Below the pieces are notes generated by a model that searched no databases, was not told the DNA's origin, and saw only the letters and a program-made list of their open reading frames with translations. From the NCBI RefSeq assembly GCF_000482705.1, contig NZ_AXWO01000001.1, positions 434,001 through 498,000 on the forward strand: DNA of 64,000 nucleotides, read 5' to 3'. Positions 1 through 8,490 of the stretch are shown here, one piece after another (the first letter of the stretch is position 1; the number at the start of each line of letters is the position of its first letter). The position numbers were made by a program, and so were the translations under genes. This stretch comes from Glycomyces arizonensis DSM 44726 (GTDB lineage Bacteria > Actinomycetota > Actinomycetes > Mycobacteriales > Micromonosporaceae).

Positions 1-3
1 GCC

Positions 4-348
4 ATGACGATCCTGTGGGATCTCCTCGGCGGCGACGGCGACCCCGGCCTCGCCGTCACGGTGCTCGCGCGCCTGACCGACGCGGCCTCCGCCGCCGCGT
101 TCACCGCCGCCGCCCTCGTCCTGACCGGCCGCCTGGAACGCCGGGCCGCCTCGGCGTGCGGCGCGCTCGGCTTCTGCGCCATAGGCGTCGCCCTCGGCTG
201 CTCGGCCGCCATCGCCGCCCTCGCCGAGCCGTCCGACACCCCGTCCGCACTGCCGTTCCTGGTGCTCGCCTCGGCGGCCGGGACGGTGTGGGTGTCCGCC
301 TCGGCCCTGCGGGCGCTGCTCGTCGGTGCGGTCAGGCGCCGGACTTAG
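4..348 (+). CDS. small membrane protein, unknown function
   Basis: This 114-residue protein is almost entirely hydrophobic. Three or four membrane segments can be placed at about residues 15-40, 47-72 and 83-110, and a short basic tail (RRRT) probably faces the cytoplasm. I recognise no family. The ATG lies at the very edge of the window, so the true start could be further upstream. It is 39 bp before the next gene on the same strand, which suggests co-transcription. Confidence 0.5.
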   Translation: MTILWDLLGGDGDPGLAVTVLARLTDAASAAAFTAAALVLTGRLERRAASACGALGFCAIGVALGCSAAIAALAEPSDTPSALPFLVLASAAGTVWVSASALRALLVGAVRRRT

Positions 349-387
349 AATGCGTAGGTCATTCCCCGAGTCAGGTGAGGCGGTTCC

Positions 388-1203
388 ATGCCCTCCGAAG
401 ACGACACTCCGCGCGAACACCGGCGCCTGGGCGAGGATCCGCCGCCGGGCGCCCCCGACATGTTCGCCCCCGAGCCGCAGTTCGCCCCGCCCCCACCCCC
501 GCGCCGGAAGCCGCGGCGGTCTCGCCGCACCACGCTGGCCGTGACGATCGGCCTCCTCGCCGCCCTCGTGCTCGGCGGCGGCACCACCGCGTTCGTGCTC
601 CTCGGCGACGAGCCGGAGGCCCCCGGCTTCACTCCGGTCGGCACCGACCTCACCGAGGACCTCGGGCCGTTCGACCCCGACCAGGCCGATTACCACCCGT
701 TCACCCTCGAGCAGGACGCCTGGCTCCCCACCCCGCAGGGACAGCACTGGTCGCTCCAGGACACGGGCGACACCAGCGCCACCTTCGACAAGGACGCCGC
801 CGAGGACACGGTCATCCTCATCTGCGGCGACATCCGCGACCGCCTCGGGAGCTACCCGACGGGCTTCACCGACCACGAGGCCTGGTTCGCCGCCGAGGAG
901 TCCCGCGACCACGAGCGCCGCGGCGACGGCGACGAGTACGCCATCACCGCCGGGCCCGAGTACAGCGACTACATCATCGACGGCCGCCAGGCCTTCCTCG
1001 TCGAGATCCAGTACCACTGGACGCAGTGGGACGACCCCGAGGCGGGCCCGACCGCGGTCGACTACACCCGCGCCCAGGCCTACCTCTACATCGACCGCGG
1101 CGCCCGGGCGCCCGCCCGCTGCACCGTCACCGCCCACCACGGCGCCACCGACGGCTACGACGAGGCCGTGGACGCGCTGCTCGGCGTCCGGCTCGAAGAC
1201 TGA
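388..1203 (+). CDS. membrane-anchored extracytoplasmic protein, unknown function
   Basis: The 271-residue protein has a proline-rich, basic cytoplasmic N-terminus (residues 1-48), one membrane helix (about 49-72) and an acidic extracellular domain of about 200 residues with two cysteines that could pair. The ATG is preceded by a GGTGAGG-type ribosome site with suitable spacing. The layout (basic tail, one helix, acidic secreted domain) resembles the two larger partner proteins downstream, so it may belong to the same envelope-stress locus. I do not recognise the family. Confidence 0.7.
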   Translation: MPSEDDTPREHRRLGEDPPPGAPDMFAPEPQFAPPPPPRRKPRRSRRTTLAVTIGLLAALVLGGGTTAFVLLGDEPEAPGFTPVGTDLTEDLGPFDPDQADYHPFTLEQDAWLPTPQGQHWSLQDTGDTSATFDKDAAEDTVILICGDIRDRLGSYPTGFTDHEAWFAAEESRDHERRGDGDEYAITAGPEYSDYIIDGRQAFLVEIQYHWTQWDDPEAGPTAVDYTRAQAYLYIDRGARAPARCTVTAHHGATDGYDEAVDALLGVRLED

Positions 1204-1306
1204 AAACGGCGCGTAGCGGAGGCAACCTTCCTCGATTCGGCCGCGTATTAAGCGCGACGGGTCTTTTCGCTCTACCGGCCCGCCCCCTCGACGTGAGAGA
1301 AGCCCC

Positions 1307-1825
1307 GTGGACCGTGAACAGCATGAGGCCGAGTTCCGCACTTTCGCCGCCGCCCAGCGCGACAGCCTCCACAAATACGCGTACCTGCTGTGCGGGGACT
1401 GGTACGAGGCCGACGACATCGTCCAGAAGTCGCTGACGAAGCTGTTCGCGGCCTGGCGGCGGATCGAGCCCGGCGGCGCCGCCGCGTACACGCGCAGGAT
1501 CGTCACCAACACCTACTTCTCGCACCTGCGCCGCGAGTGGGTGCGCCGGGAGCGGGCGACCACCGAGCTGCCCGAGCCCGTGGCCCACGGCAGCCCGCAG
1601 GAGGCGGTCGACACCAGGATGGAGATCCTCACCGCGCTGGAGCGCCTGCCGCCGAGGCAGCGCGCCACCGTCGTCCTGCGGTACTGCGAGCAGTTGACGC
1701 TCGAGGAGACCGCCGACGCCATGCGGTGCTCGATCGGGACGGTGAAGAGCCAGTCCTCCAAGGCCATACAGGCGCTGCGCAGGCTGCTTCCCGCGACGCC
1801 GCAACCCGAGTACCACGGAAGGTGA
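1307..1825 (+). CDS. SigE-family ECF-type RNA polymerase sigma factor (copy 1)
   Basis: This 172-residue protein directs RNA polymerase to a specific promoter set. Sigma region 2 spans about residues 20-85, with the LCGDWYEADDIVQ segment typical of the actinobacterial SigE family. Region 4 spans about 110-160 and ends in a helix-turn-helix (GTVKSQSSKA). The GTG start follows GAGAGAAG. The stop is 7 bp before the membrane-anchored partner gene, so the pair forms an operon like those of sigma factors with membrane-bound regulators. A close paralogue with the same gene order lies at 3630-4142. Confidence 0.92.
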   Translation: MDREQHEAEFRTFAAAQRDSLHKYAYLLCGDWYEADDIVQKSLTKLFAAWRRIEPGGAAAYTRRIVTNTYFSHLRREWVRRERATTELPEPVAHGSPQEAVDTRMEILTALERLPPRQRATVVLRYCEQLTLEETADAMRCSIGTVKSQSSKAIQALRRLLPATPQPEYHGR

Positions 1826-1832
1826 GACCGCC

Positions 1833-3392
1833 ATGCACGACGATTCGCACATCGTCGAGTCGCTCCGCAACGCCCGACCCGAGCTCGTGCCACCGGTCGA
1901 GTTCGACGTCGACCGGATCATGGCGGACGGCCGCCGCCTGCGCCGCCGCAATCGGCTCGCGCTCGGCGGCGCCTCCGCGGCGGGCGTGGTCGCCGCGGTG
2001 AGCGCGATCGCGCTGGTCCTGACGATGTCACCGGAGAGCGCCCCGGTCGACACCGCCGACCCCGCGCCGCAGACCACGGCGGCCGAAGAGGAGGAGGCGC
2101 CCGCCGTCGACCCGACGGACGCGGCCATGGCCGGGTACCCGTGGACGGAGGCGTGGAGCTACGGCTCCCCCGGGGGCCTCGACCTCGATCTCAAGGCGGC
2201 CACCGCCGCCGCGTTCGCCGGACTGCTGGTCGAGGGCGGCCTCTGGGACGAGTCGGCGATCCCCGAGCCCACCGCCGAATGCGACCTGCTCAGCGGGGAC
2301 CCCGCCATGACCGGCGAGGGCTGCGATTTCGGCGACGTCGACTTCCTGCTCAACGCGGAGCAGCGCCCCGGCAACTACGGGCAGGTGTTCCTGCGCGAAT
2401 ACCACGCCGAGGTGTGGGGCGACCAGTACGCGATCGAGCATCCGGTGTTCAACATGGACCTCTACCTGCCCGGCGGGTGGACGGCCGAACCCGGGCCGGT
2501 CACCGGGCAGGTCTTTCCCCAGCACCTGATCAGCAGGGCCGCCTACTACACCGACGAGGCGCCCGTGTTCGAGTCCACGACGCTCGACGACGGCCGGACG
2601 GTGTCGACCGCCGACCACGGCTGCGCCTACGACGTCCTGATCGCCTACCCGACCGGCACCGCGCTGCGGCTGTCGTGGGAGATCGGCTGCGAGCCCGGCA
2701 CCGAGGGGATGTACCCGGTGGAACTGGAATCACTGGTGGACGCGGCCCTGACGATGCCCGAACTCGACTACGAATCCCCAGAGCTGCAACCGGTCGACGA
2801 GCTCTGGGACATCCCGACCGGCTGGCTGTGGGACCCGTCGTGGGAGTCCGAGGCGGCGGGCGACGCCGCCGCCGCGGGCGAGGCGGCGCTGGCGGTCCTC
2901 GACGAGCGTTACCCGGGCGCCACCGTGGGCAGCGCGACGCCGACGCAGAACGGCGTCGAATACCGCGGCGCCACGCACCTCCGCGTCTACCGGTTCAGCG
3001 GCACGCTGCCGATGACGACCGACATCGACGGCGAGGTGTTCCCGGTGGGCTACGAGATGCACTACTTCCTGCCCGGCGGCTGGCTCCCCGGGCTGGGAGA
3101 CGGCTACGTCGGCGAGCCGTACCTGGCGGTCTGCCGGGACGACGAGGGCGCTGAGGGCGCCACGTGCAATCGGTTCGAGCGGGACGGCCGGACGGTCGTC
3201 ACCGAGCAAGAGGAGGGGCTCGACGGCAACTACAGCGTGACCGTCCACCACCCCGACGGCTGGGCCGCCTCGATCTGGATCGAATCCGCCGCGGACGCGG
3301 GCCTGACGATGGACGAGATCGTGGACCTGGTGCTGGCTCTCCCCGCGCCGCCCTACGACGCCGAGGCGGTCCCGGAGGTCCCCACCGAGTAG
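1833..3392 (+). CDS. membrane-anchored partner of sigma factor, putative anti-sigma or sensor (copy 1)
   Basis: This 519-residue protein has a cytoplasmic N-terminus of about 40 residues containing FDVDRIMADG, a single membrane helix (about 42-65) and an extracellular domain of about 440 residues. The extracellular part looks like two related lobes, each with an LPGGW motif (about residues 212 and 413). It lacks a zinc-finger anti-sigma signature (HxxxCxxC). A role in holding or tuning the upstream sigma factor is inferred from the operon, the topology and the paralogue at 4162-5634, and is not shown by a recognised domain. Confidence 0.75.
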   Translation: MHDDSHIVESLRNARPELVPPVEFDVDRIMADGRRLRRRNRLALGGASAAGVVAAVSAIALVLTMSPESAPVDTADPAPQTTAAEEEEAPAVDPTDAAMAGYPWTEAWSYGSPGGLDLDLKAATAAAFAGLLVEGGLWDESAIPEPTAECDLLSGDPAMTGEGCDFGDVDFLLNAEQRPGNYGQVFLREYHAEVWGDQYAIEHPVFNMDLYLPGGWTAEPGPVTGQVFPQHLISRAAYYTDEAPVFESTTLDDGRTVSTADHGCAYDVLIAYPTGTALRLSWEIGCEPGTEGMYPVELESLVDAALTMPELDYESPELQPVDELWDIPTGWLWDPSWESEAAGDAAAAGEAALAVLDERYPGATVGSATPTQNGVEYRGATHLRVYRFSGTLPMTTDIDGEVFPVGYEMHYFLPGGWLPGLGDGYVGEPYLAVCRDDEGAEGATCNRFERDGRTVVTEQEEGLDGNYSVTVHHPDGWAASIWIESAADAGLTMDEIVDLVLALPAPPYDAEAVPEVPTE

Positions 3393-3404
3393 TCCCCCCG
3401 CTCA

Positions 3405-3444
3405 CGCCGCGGCCCCGACTCCGAGCCGAGTCGGGGCCGCGGCG
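3405..3444 (+). terminator. rho-independent-type hairpin after first sigma cassette
   Basis: A perfect 17-bp stem (3405-3421 with 3428-3444) closes a 6-nt loop and is followed by CTATCTTT. It lies 13 bp past the stop of the preceding gene. Its GGCCCCGACTCG core recurs in the terminator at 5668-5705 that ends the second cassette. Confidence 0.8.
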
Positions 3445-3448
3445 CTAT

Positions 3449-3495
3449 CTTTGACGGCTCTGCCTTTGAACGACTCTGCCTTTGAACGACCCTGC
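3449..3495 (+). repeat. three tandem 15/16-bp repeats upstream of second sigma gene
   Basis: Units at 3449-3463, 3464-3479 and 3480-3495 read CTTTGACGGCTCTGC, CTTTGAACGACTCTGC and CTTTGAACGACCCTGC. They lie between the hairpin terminator and the second sigma gene, 135-180 bp before its start. They could be regulator sites or a decayed duplication; the sequence does not decide. Confidence 0.75.
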
Positions 3496-3629
3496 CCAAT
3501 GCTCCGAAGAACTGCTTCGCTCGCGGGCAACCCGCGCGGCCCCGGCACCGTATCCAGCTATGCCGACCGCACCGAGTCAACCCGCGGCGCCGGTCGGCCT
3601 CGAGATCCGACCCGTCGAGAGAGAGCCCT

Positions 3630-4142
3630 GTGAAGCCGAACGAACAACAGGAGGCCGAGTTCCGGGCCTTCGCCGTCGCCCAGCGCGACAGCCTGCGAAG
3701 ATACGCGTTCCTGCTGTGCGGGGACTGGTACGAGGCCGACGACATCGTCCAGAAGGCGCTGACGAAGCTCTTCAGCGCCTGGAACCGCGTCGACCCCGGG
3801 GGCGCCGGCGCGTACGTGCGCAAGATCGTCACCAACGTCTTCCTCTCCCACCGGCGCCTGGCGTGGGTGCGGCGCGAACGCGCCTCCGCCGACCTCCCCG
3901 ACCACGCCTTCAGCCACCCGCAGGAGGCGGTCGAGGTGCGACTCGAAGTGCTCGCGGCGCTGAATCAGTTGCCCTCCAGGCAACGCGCGACGCTCATCCT
4001 GCGGTATTGGGAGCAGCTGTCCGTCGACGAGACCGCTACGGCGATGGGCTGCTCGACCGGGACGGTGAAGAGCCAGACCTCCAAGGCCCTGCGAAAGCTG
4101 AAGGAGCTCCTGGCCCACTCCTCCGTCCCGGTCCAGGCATAG
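3630..4142 (+). CDS. SigE-family ECF-type RNA polymerase sigma factor (copy 2)
   Basis: This 170-residue paralogue of the sigma factor at 1307-1825 keeps the same region 2 (AQRDSLRRYAFLLCGDWYEADDIVQK) and region 4 (QRATLILRYWEQLSVDETATAMGCSTGTVKSQ). Its GTG start and purine-rich leader are nearly the same as those of copy 1, and it too is followed by a membrane-anchored partner, here 19 bp on. The helix-turn-helix recognition segments are close (CSIGTVKSQSSKAI versus CSTGTVKSQTSKAL), so the two factors may read similar promoters. Confidence 0.92.
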   Translation: MKPNEQQEAEFRAFAVAQRDSLRRYAFLLCGDWYEADDIVQKALTKLFSAWNRVDPGGAGAYVRKIVTNVFLSHRRLAWVRRERASADLPDHAFSHPQEAVEVRLEVLAALNQLPSRQRATLILRYWEQLSVDETATAMGCSTGTVKSQTSKALRKLKELLAHSSVPVQA

Positions 4143-4161
4143 CGGCAGAAAAGGAACCACT

Positions 4162-5634
4162 ATGAACGATCATGATCCCACAGACATCATCGGAAGGGCG
4201 CTGCCCGACGCTCCGCCTCCGGCGCGCTTCGACCTCGACCGGGCCGTGAGCGACGGCTACCGGGCCAGGCGCCGCCACCGCGCCGTCCTCGGCGGCGCCG
4301 CCACCGCCGGAGTCGCGGCCTTCGCCGGAGCGATGGCGCTGGTCATCGGCCTGAACCCCGGTGGGGGCGGCGGTCCCGCGGCCGCCGACGGATTCGACTT
4401 CGACCCGGCCATGGCCGGCTACCCCTACGACGAGGACTGGGGCGCCGCGCAGGACGAGGAGGAGACCGCCGAGCCCCGCGGCGAGGCGAGGGAGGTCAAG
4501 GACGCGGCCACCGAGGCGTTCGGGCAGCTGCTGGCGGACGCCGGCATCTGGAACGACGCGCAGCGCACCGCGACCGAGGACGACTGCTCCATGTTCGCCG
4601 AGACGCCCGAGGTCTACGAGGAGTGCCTCGGCAAGCCGCTCGGCCTGGCGTACCAGGCGAACCAGACGCCGGCCAACGGCGGCGAGGTCTACCTGCGCAG
4701 CTACTGGCTCGCCGACGGCAACGAGGAGGCGGAGTCCCCCGCGTTCACGGCCGAGGCGCTGCTGCCGGGCGGCTGGACCGCCGAGCCGGGCCCCGTCGGC
4801 GGGCAGGCGTTCCCGCAGCACCTCATCGACGGCGAGGGCGCCGAGCTCACCAGCGAGGAGCTGGACGACGGCCGGACGCTCACGATCGCCGACGGCGAGT
4901 GCGGCTACGACCTGGCCGTGGTCTACCCGAACGAGTCGGGCCTGCGCGTCTCGTGGGACACCGGCTGCGAGGGCGAGCGCCCGGTGGACCTGGACGCGCT
5001 CACCGACGCCGTCCTGTCGATGCCGGAGTTCGACTTCGACACCGCCGGACTCGCGCCGGTGGAGGCGGTGGTCGACCCCTCCGATTGGCCCACCGACGAC
5101 GACTGGGACGGGAAGGCCCAGGCCGACGCGGTCGCGACCGGCGAGGCCGTCGAGGAGGCGCTCACCGCGCTCTACCCGGAGGCCGGCCTGATCGAGGAGT
5201 CGGTCGGCGCCATGACCCTGGACCAGGGGGACACGACGGCCCTGCACCAGTACGGCATGGCGGTGGAGCTGCCCTACGAGGCGTTCGCGGGCGAGGGCGA
5301 CGCCGACGTCAACGTCACCTACACGCTGCCGGGCGGCTGGTCCGCCTGGAGCCCCGACGATGAGAACCTCGACGCCGGGCAGCTGCCCGACTGCGACGGG
5401 AAGGTCGACGCCGCGTGCGAGCAGGTCGAGGTCGACGGCCGCACCGCCGTCCTCGAGTCCAACCCCGAGGCCGGCATCTACGAGGTGACCGTCTTCGACG
5501 AGGACGGCTGGGCGGTGAACCTGTTCATGACCTTCGAAGGCGAGTTCGACCTCACGCTCGATGAGTTCACCGAGCTGGCGGCGGCGATGCCCGCCCCGGT
5601 CTACGACGAGGACGCCGTCCCCGCGGGCGACTGA
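4162..5634 (+). CDS. membrane-anchored partner of sigma factor, putative anti-sigma or sensor (copy 2)
   Basis: This 490-residue paralogue of 1833-3392 has a cytoplasmic N-terminus with FDLDRAVSDG, one membrane helix (about 41-64) and a large acidic extracellular part. Shared landmarks are MAGYP just after the linker, LPGGWTAEPGPV near residue 201 and a second LPGGW near 389. The ATG follows AAGGAA. Cytoplasmic tail, helix and two-lobed outer domain fit a surface sensor that controls a sigma factor, but this is inference from gene order and topology only. Confidence 0.75.
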   Translation: MNDHDPTDIIGRALPDAPPPARFDLDRAVSDGYRARRRHRAVLGGAATAGVAAFAGAMALVIGLNPGGGGGPAAADGFDFDPAMAGYPYDEDWGAAQDEEETAEPRGEAREVKDAATEAFGQLLADAGIWNDAQRTATEDDCSMFAETPEVYEECLGKPLGLAYQANQTPANGGEVYLRSYWLADGNEEAESPAFTAEALLPGGWTAEPGPVGGQAFPQHLIDGEGAELTSEELDDGRTLTIADGECGYDLAVVYPNESGLRVSWDTGCEGERPVDLDALTDAVLSMPEFDFDTAGLAPVEAVVDPSDWPTDDDWDGKAQADAVATGEAVEEALTALYPEAGLIEESVGAMTLDQGDTTALHQYGMAVELPYEAFAGEGDADVNVTYTLPGGWSAWSPDDENLDAGQLPDCDGKVDAACEQVEVDGRTAVLESNPEAGIYEVTVFDEDGWAVNLFMTFEGEFDLTLDEFTELAAAMPAPVYDEDAVPAGD

Positions 5635-5667
5635 CGCTCGCAGCGAGACTGTTGCACACCAAGAAGC

Positions 5668-5705
5668 GCGGCGGCCCCGACTCGAAACCGAGTCGGGGCC
5701 GCCGC
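5668..5705. terminator. bidirectional hairpin between second sigma cassette and ectD
   Basis: A perfect 17-bp stem (5668-5684 with 5689-5705) closes an AAAC loop. It sits between the convergent stops of the membrane partner gene (5634) and ectD (5723), so it can serve both. The stem core matches the hairpin at 3405-3444. Confidence 0.85.
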
Positions 5706-5722
5706 ACTGCGCGGTCGGTGCG

Positions 5723-6610
5723 CTAGCGCAGGACCTGCCAGTCGCGGGAGCCGAGGAACTCGGGCCTCGGCTCCTTCGCCGCGAACGGGTCGGTCAGCGC
5801 GTTGTCGACGCTGTTGAACACGATGAACAGGTTCGAGCGCGGGAACGGCGTGATGTTGCCGTTCGAGCCGTGCATGCAGTTGCAGTCGAACCAGATCGCC
5901 GAGCCGGCGTCGCCGGTGAACTGCTCGATGCCGTGCTTGTCGGCGAGCAGCCGCAGCGAGGTCTGATCGGGCGTGCCGATCTCCTGCTCGGTCAGCGACG
6001 CCTTGTAGTAGTCGTCGGGCGTCTCGCCCACGCACGAGACGAACGTCTTGTGCGAGCCGGGCATGATCATCAGCGAGCCGTTGAAGTGGTAGTTCGCGGT
6101 GAGCGCCAGCGAGAGGCTGACCGCCCGCATCCGCGGCATACCGTCCTCGGCGTGCCAGGTCTCGAAGTCCGAGTGCCAGTAGAACGGGTTGCCGCCGAAC
6201 CCGGGCTTGTAGTTGACCCGGCTCTGGTGGACGTAGACGTCCGAGCCGAGGATCTGGCGGGCCGTGCCCGCGATGCGCTCATCGCGCAGCAGATCGGCGA
6301 ACAGTTCCGATATCTTGTGGACGTCGAACACCGAGCGGACCTCTTTGGAGTCCTTCTCGCGGATCACGCGCTCGTCGCCGTCGAGCGAGGAGTCGTGCAG
6401 CATGCGCTGCAGCTCGTCCTGCGCCGCCTGGAGCTGATCGGGCTCCAGCAGCTGGTCGATCGCGGTGAATCCGTTGGCCTCGTGAGCGTCGAGCTGTCCC
6501 GCGTCGAGAGGGCCGTCGCCGGGTCGTCCCCAGACGGCCGGGTCCTCGTTGCGGTAGATCAGCCGCGGCTCCTTGGCGACCCGCGTCGGGTAGTTGTCGC
6601 GGGTGTTCAT
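5723..6610 (-). CDS. ectD: ectoine 5-hydroxylase
   Basis: EctD is a non-haem Fe(II)/2-oxoglutarate dioxygenase that converts ectoine to 5-hydroxyectoine. The 295 residues match the usual length of about 300. The iron ligands are visible as H146 and D148 in FYWHSDFETWH and H247 in CNCMHGSNG, with R258 placed for 2-oxoglutarate. It is the last gene of the ectABCD set, 23 bp after ectC. Hydroxyectoine protects against heat and drying as well as osmotic stress. Confidence 0.96.
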   Translation of the reverse strand: MNTRDNYPTRVAKEPRLIYRNEDPAVWGRPGDGPLDAGQLDAHEANGFTAIDQLLEPDQLQAAQDELQRMLHDSSLDGDERVIREKDSKEVRSVFDVHKISELFADLLRDERIAGTARQILGSDVYVHQSRVNYKPGFGGNPFYWHSDFETWHAEDGMPRMRAVSLSLALTANYHFNGSLMIMPGSHKTFVSCVGETPDDYYKASLTEQEIGTPDQTSLRLLADKHGIEQFTGDAGSAIWFDCNCMHGSNGNITPFPRSNLFIVFNSVDNALTDPFAAKEPRPEFLGSRDWQVLR

Positions 6611-6633
6611 GATGGGTCACTCCTTCATGGTGA

Positions 6634-7047
6634 TCAGTCGTCTTCGGTCAACAGCGGATAGACACCGTGCTCGTCGTGGACCTCCTTCCCCGTCACCGGC
6701 GGGTTGAAGACGCAGACGGTGCGCACGTCGGTCTCGGCCACGAGCGTGTGCCGCTCGTGGCCGTTGAGGAGGTACATGGTCCCGGGCGCGAGCTCGTGGA
6801 CATCGCCGTTGTCGTGATCGTGGAGCTTCCCCGTGCCCTCGATGACGTAGACCGCCTCAACGTGGTTGGCGTAGTGCATCGTGGTGGAGGTCCCGGCGAA
6901 CAGGACCGTGTCGTGCAGGGAGAATCCGACCTTGTCATTGGCCAGCATCAGGCGGCGTGAGCGCCACGTGCCCTTGGCCTTGTCTCGGTCGTTGCCCTCG
7001 ACGTCGCGGTCGGTGCCGATCAGGTCGGCGAGGCGGCGGACGATCAT
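6634..7047 (-). CDS. ectC: L-ectoine synthase
   Basis: EctC closes the ring of N-gamma-acetyl-2,4-diaminobutyrate to give ectoine. The 137-residue protein is a single cupin barrel of normal size; the metal-site region is seen in [15 protein letters not shown] (E64) and [10 protein letters not shown] (Y92, H97, H100). Its ATG overlaps the ectB stop in an ATGA arrangement, which indicates translational coupling. Confidence 0.96.
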   Translation of the reverse strand: MIVRRLADLIGTDRDVEGNDRDKAKGTWRSRRLMLANDKVGFSLHDTVLFAGTSTTMHYANHVEAVYVIEGTGKLHDHDNGDVHELAPGTMYLLNGHERHTLVAETDVRTVCVFNPPVTGKEVHDEHGVYPLLTEDD

Positions 7048-8303
7048 GCTTGCTCCTTCGCGATCGCGGTGACGGCGTCGCGCAGGATCGCCACGCCCTC
7101 TTCGAAGTCCTCATAGGACGTATTCAGCGGCGGGAGGAACTTGACGACCTCGTCCTCCGCGCCCGACGTCTCCATGAGCAGGCCGTTCCGGAAGGCCTCC
7201 TTGCAGGTGCGGCCCGCCAGCTCGGCCTCGGCGAACACCAGGCCGCGGGCGAGCCCGCGGCCGCGCGTCGACAGCTCCAGCTCGGGGTAGGACTCGGCGA
7301 TCTTGCCGAGCTCGGCGTCGAGCCACTCGGCCTTGACGTCGACCGCCTTGGTGAACTCGTCGTCGCGCCAGAACGTCTCCAGCGCGGCGGCGGCGGTGAC
7401 GAACGCGGGCGCGAACCCGCGGAAGGTCCCGTTGTGCTCGCCGGGCTCCCACACGTCGAGCTCGGGGCGCATGAGCGTGACCGCGAACGGCAGGCCCAGG
7501 CCCGAGAGGGACTTCGAGAGCGTCACGATGTCGGGCGTGATCCCGGCGCGCTCGAAGGAGAAGAACGGGCCGGTGCGCCCGCACCCCATCTGGATGTCGT
7601 CGACGATGAACAGCATGTCGTGCTCGCGGCACACCTCCTGGAGGCCGCGGAGCCACTCATCGGAGGCGACGTTGATGCCGCCCTCGCCCTGGACGGTCTC
7701 CACGATGACCGCGGCGGGCTGGTCGAGCCCGGAGCCGGAGTCCTCCAGGAGGCTCCGCAGCCACAGGAAGTCGGGCGTCTGCCCGTCCATGTAGTTGTCG
7801 TAGGGCATGGTGGCGGCGTTGTTGAGCGGCACGCCCGCGCCGCCGCGCTTCATCGAGTTGCCCGTGACGGCCAGGGCCCCCAGCGTCATGCCGTGGAAGC
7901 CGTTGGTGAACGAGACGATCGTCTCGCGGCCGGTGTACTTGCGGGCGAGCTTGAGGGCGGCCTCGACGGCGTTGTTCCCGGCCGGGCCGGGGAACTGGAC
8001 CTTGTAGTCGAGACCTCTGGGCTTGAGGACGACATCGTCGAACGTCTGGAGGAACGTCCGCTTCGCGGCCGTATAGGTGTCCAGAGAGTGGATGACGTTG
8101 TCGTCGGCGAGATAGGAGAGGAGCGCCTCCTTGAGCACGGGGTGGTTGTGGCCGTAGTTGAGCGACCCCGCCCCGGCGAAGAAGTCGATGTACGACTTCC
8201 CGTCTTCGGCGTTGAGCCTGCTGCCCCGCGCGGTGGTGAACACCGCCGGCCAGCTGCGGCAGTAGGAACGGACTTCTGATTCGACCTTTTCGAAAACCTG
8301 CAT
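7044..8303 (-). CDS. ectB: L-2,4-diaminobutyrate aminotransferase
   Basis: EctB is a PLP-dependent class III aminotransferase that makes 2,4-diaminobutyrate from aspartate semialdehyde and glutamate. The start chosen at 8303 ([11 protein letters not shown]) gives 419 residues, the normal EctB length; the longer upstream frame is not EctB-like. The PLP lysine is K264 in TLSKSLSG and the pyridine-N aspartate lies in FIVDDIQMG. An AAAAGAGA purine tract precedes the ATG. The 187-bp gap to ectA is unusually long for this operon. Confidence 0.96.
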   Translation of the reverse strand: MQVFEKVESEVRSYCRSWPAVFTTARGSRLNAEDGKSYIDFFAGAGSLNYGHNHPVLKEALLSYLADDNVIHSLDTYTAAKRTFLQTFDDVVLKPRGLDYKVQFPGPAGNNAVEAALKLARKYTGRETIVSFTNGFHGMTLGALAVTGNSMKRGGAGVPLNNAATMPYDNYMDGQTPDFLWLRSLLEDSGSGLDQPAAVIVETVQGEGGINVASDEWLRGLQEVCREHDMLFIVDDIQMGCGRTGPFFSFERAGITPDIVTLSKSLSGLGLPFAVTLMRPELDVWEPGEHNGTFRGFAPAFVTAAAALETFWRDDEFTKAVDVKAEWLDAELGKIAESYPELELSTRGRGLARGLVFAEAELAGRTCKEAFRNGLLMETSGAEDEVVKFLPPLNTSYEDFEEGVAILRDAVTAIAKEQA

Positions 8304-8366
8304 TGTCTCTTTTGGTCGGCCTGATGAGCTGCCTCTGCTTCCCGGGCGGTGTGACCGCCAGGCGCT

Positions 8367-8397
8367 TACCCGGGCCGGCATCCTCGATGCCCGGGTA
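8367..8397 (-). other. hairpin in the ectA-ectB gap (downstream one)
   Basis: TACCCGGGC (8367-8375) pairs perfectly with GCCCGGGTA (8389-8397). An alternative pairing adds CATC/GATG with a 4-nt bulge and a 3-nt loop. It lies 63 bp before the ectB start. There is no T-run after it on the minus strand, so a simple terminator is unlikely; attenuation or RNA processing are possible. Confidence 0.55.
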
Positions 8398-8419
8398 GGA
8401 CGGGTGGCGGGCCCGCGGC

Positions 8420-8444
8420 CGGGCCTCCGCTGCGCGGCGGCCCG
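8420..8444 (-). other. hairpin in the ectA-ectB gap (upstream one)
   Basis: CGGGCC (8420-8425) pairs with GGCCCG (8439-8444), and after a single mismatch CCGC pairs with GCGG around a TGC loop. It is the first of two stable hairpins in the 187-bp ectA-ectB spacer and has no U-tract. Confidence 0.55.
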
Positions 8445-8490
8445 AAGGGACCCAGAACTCGCGGCGGCCTCGCGACCGCCGCCCTCCGGC

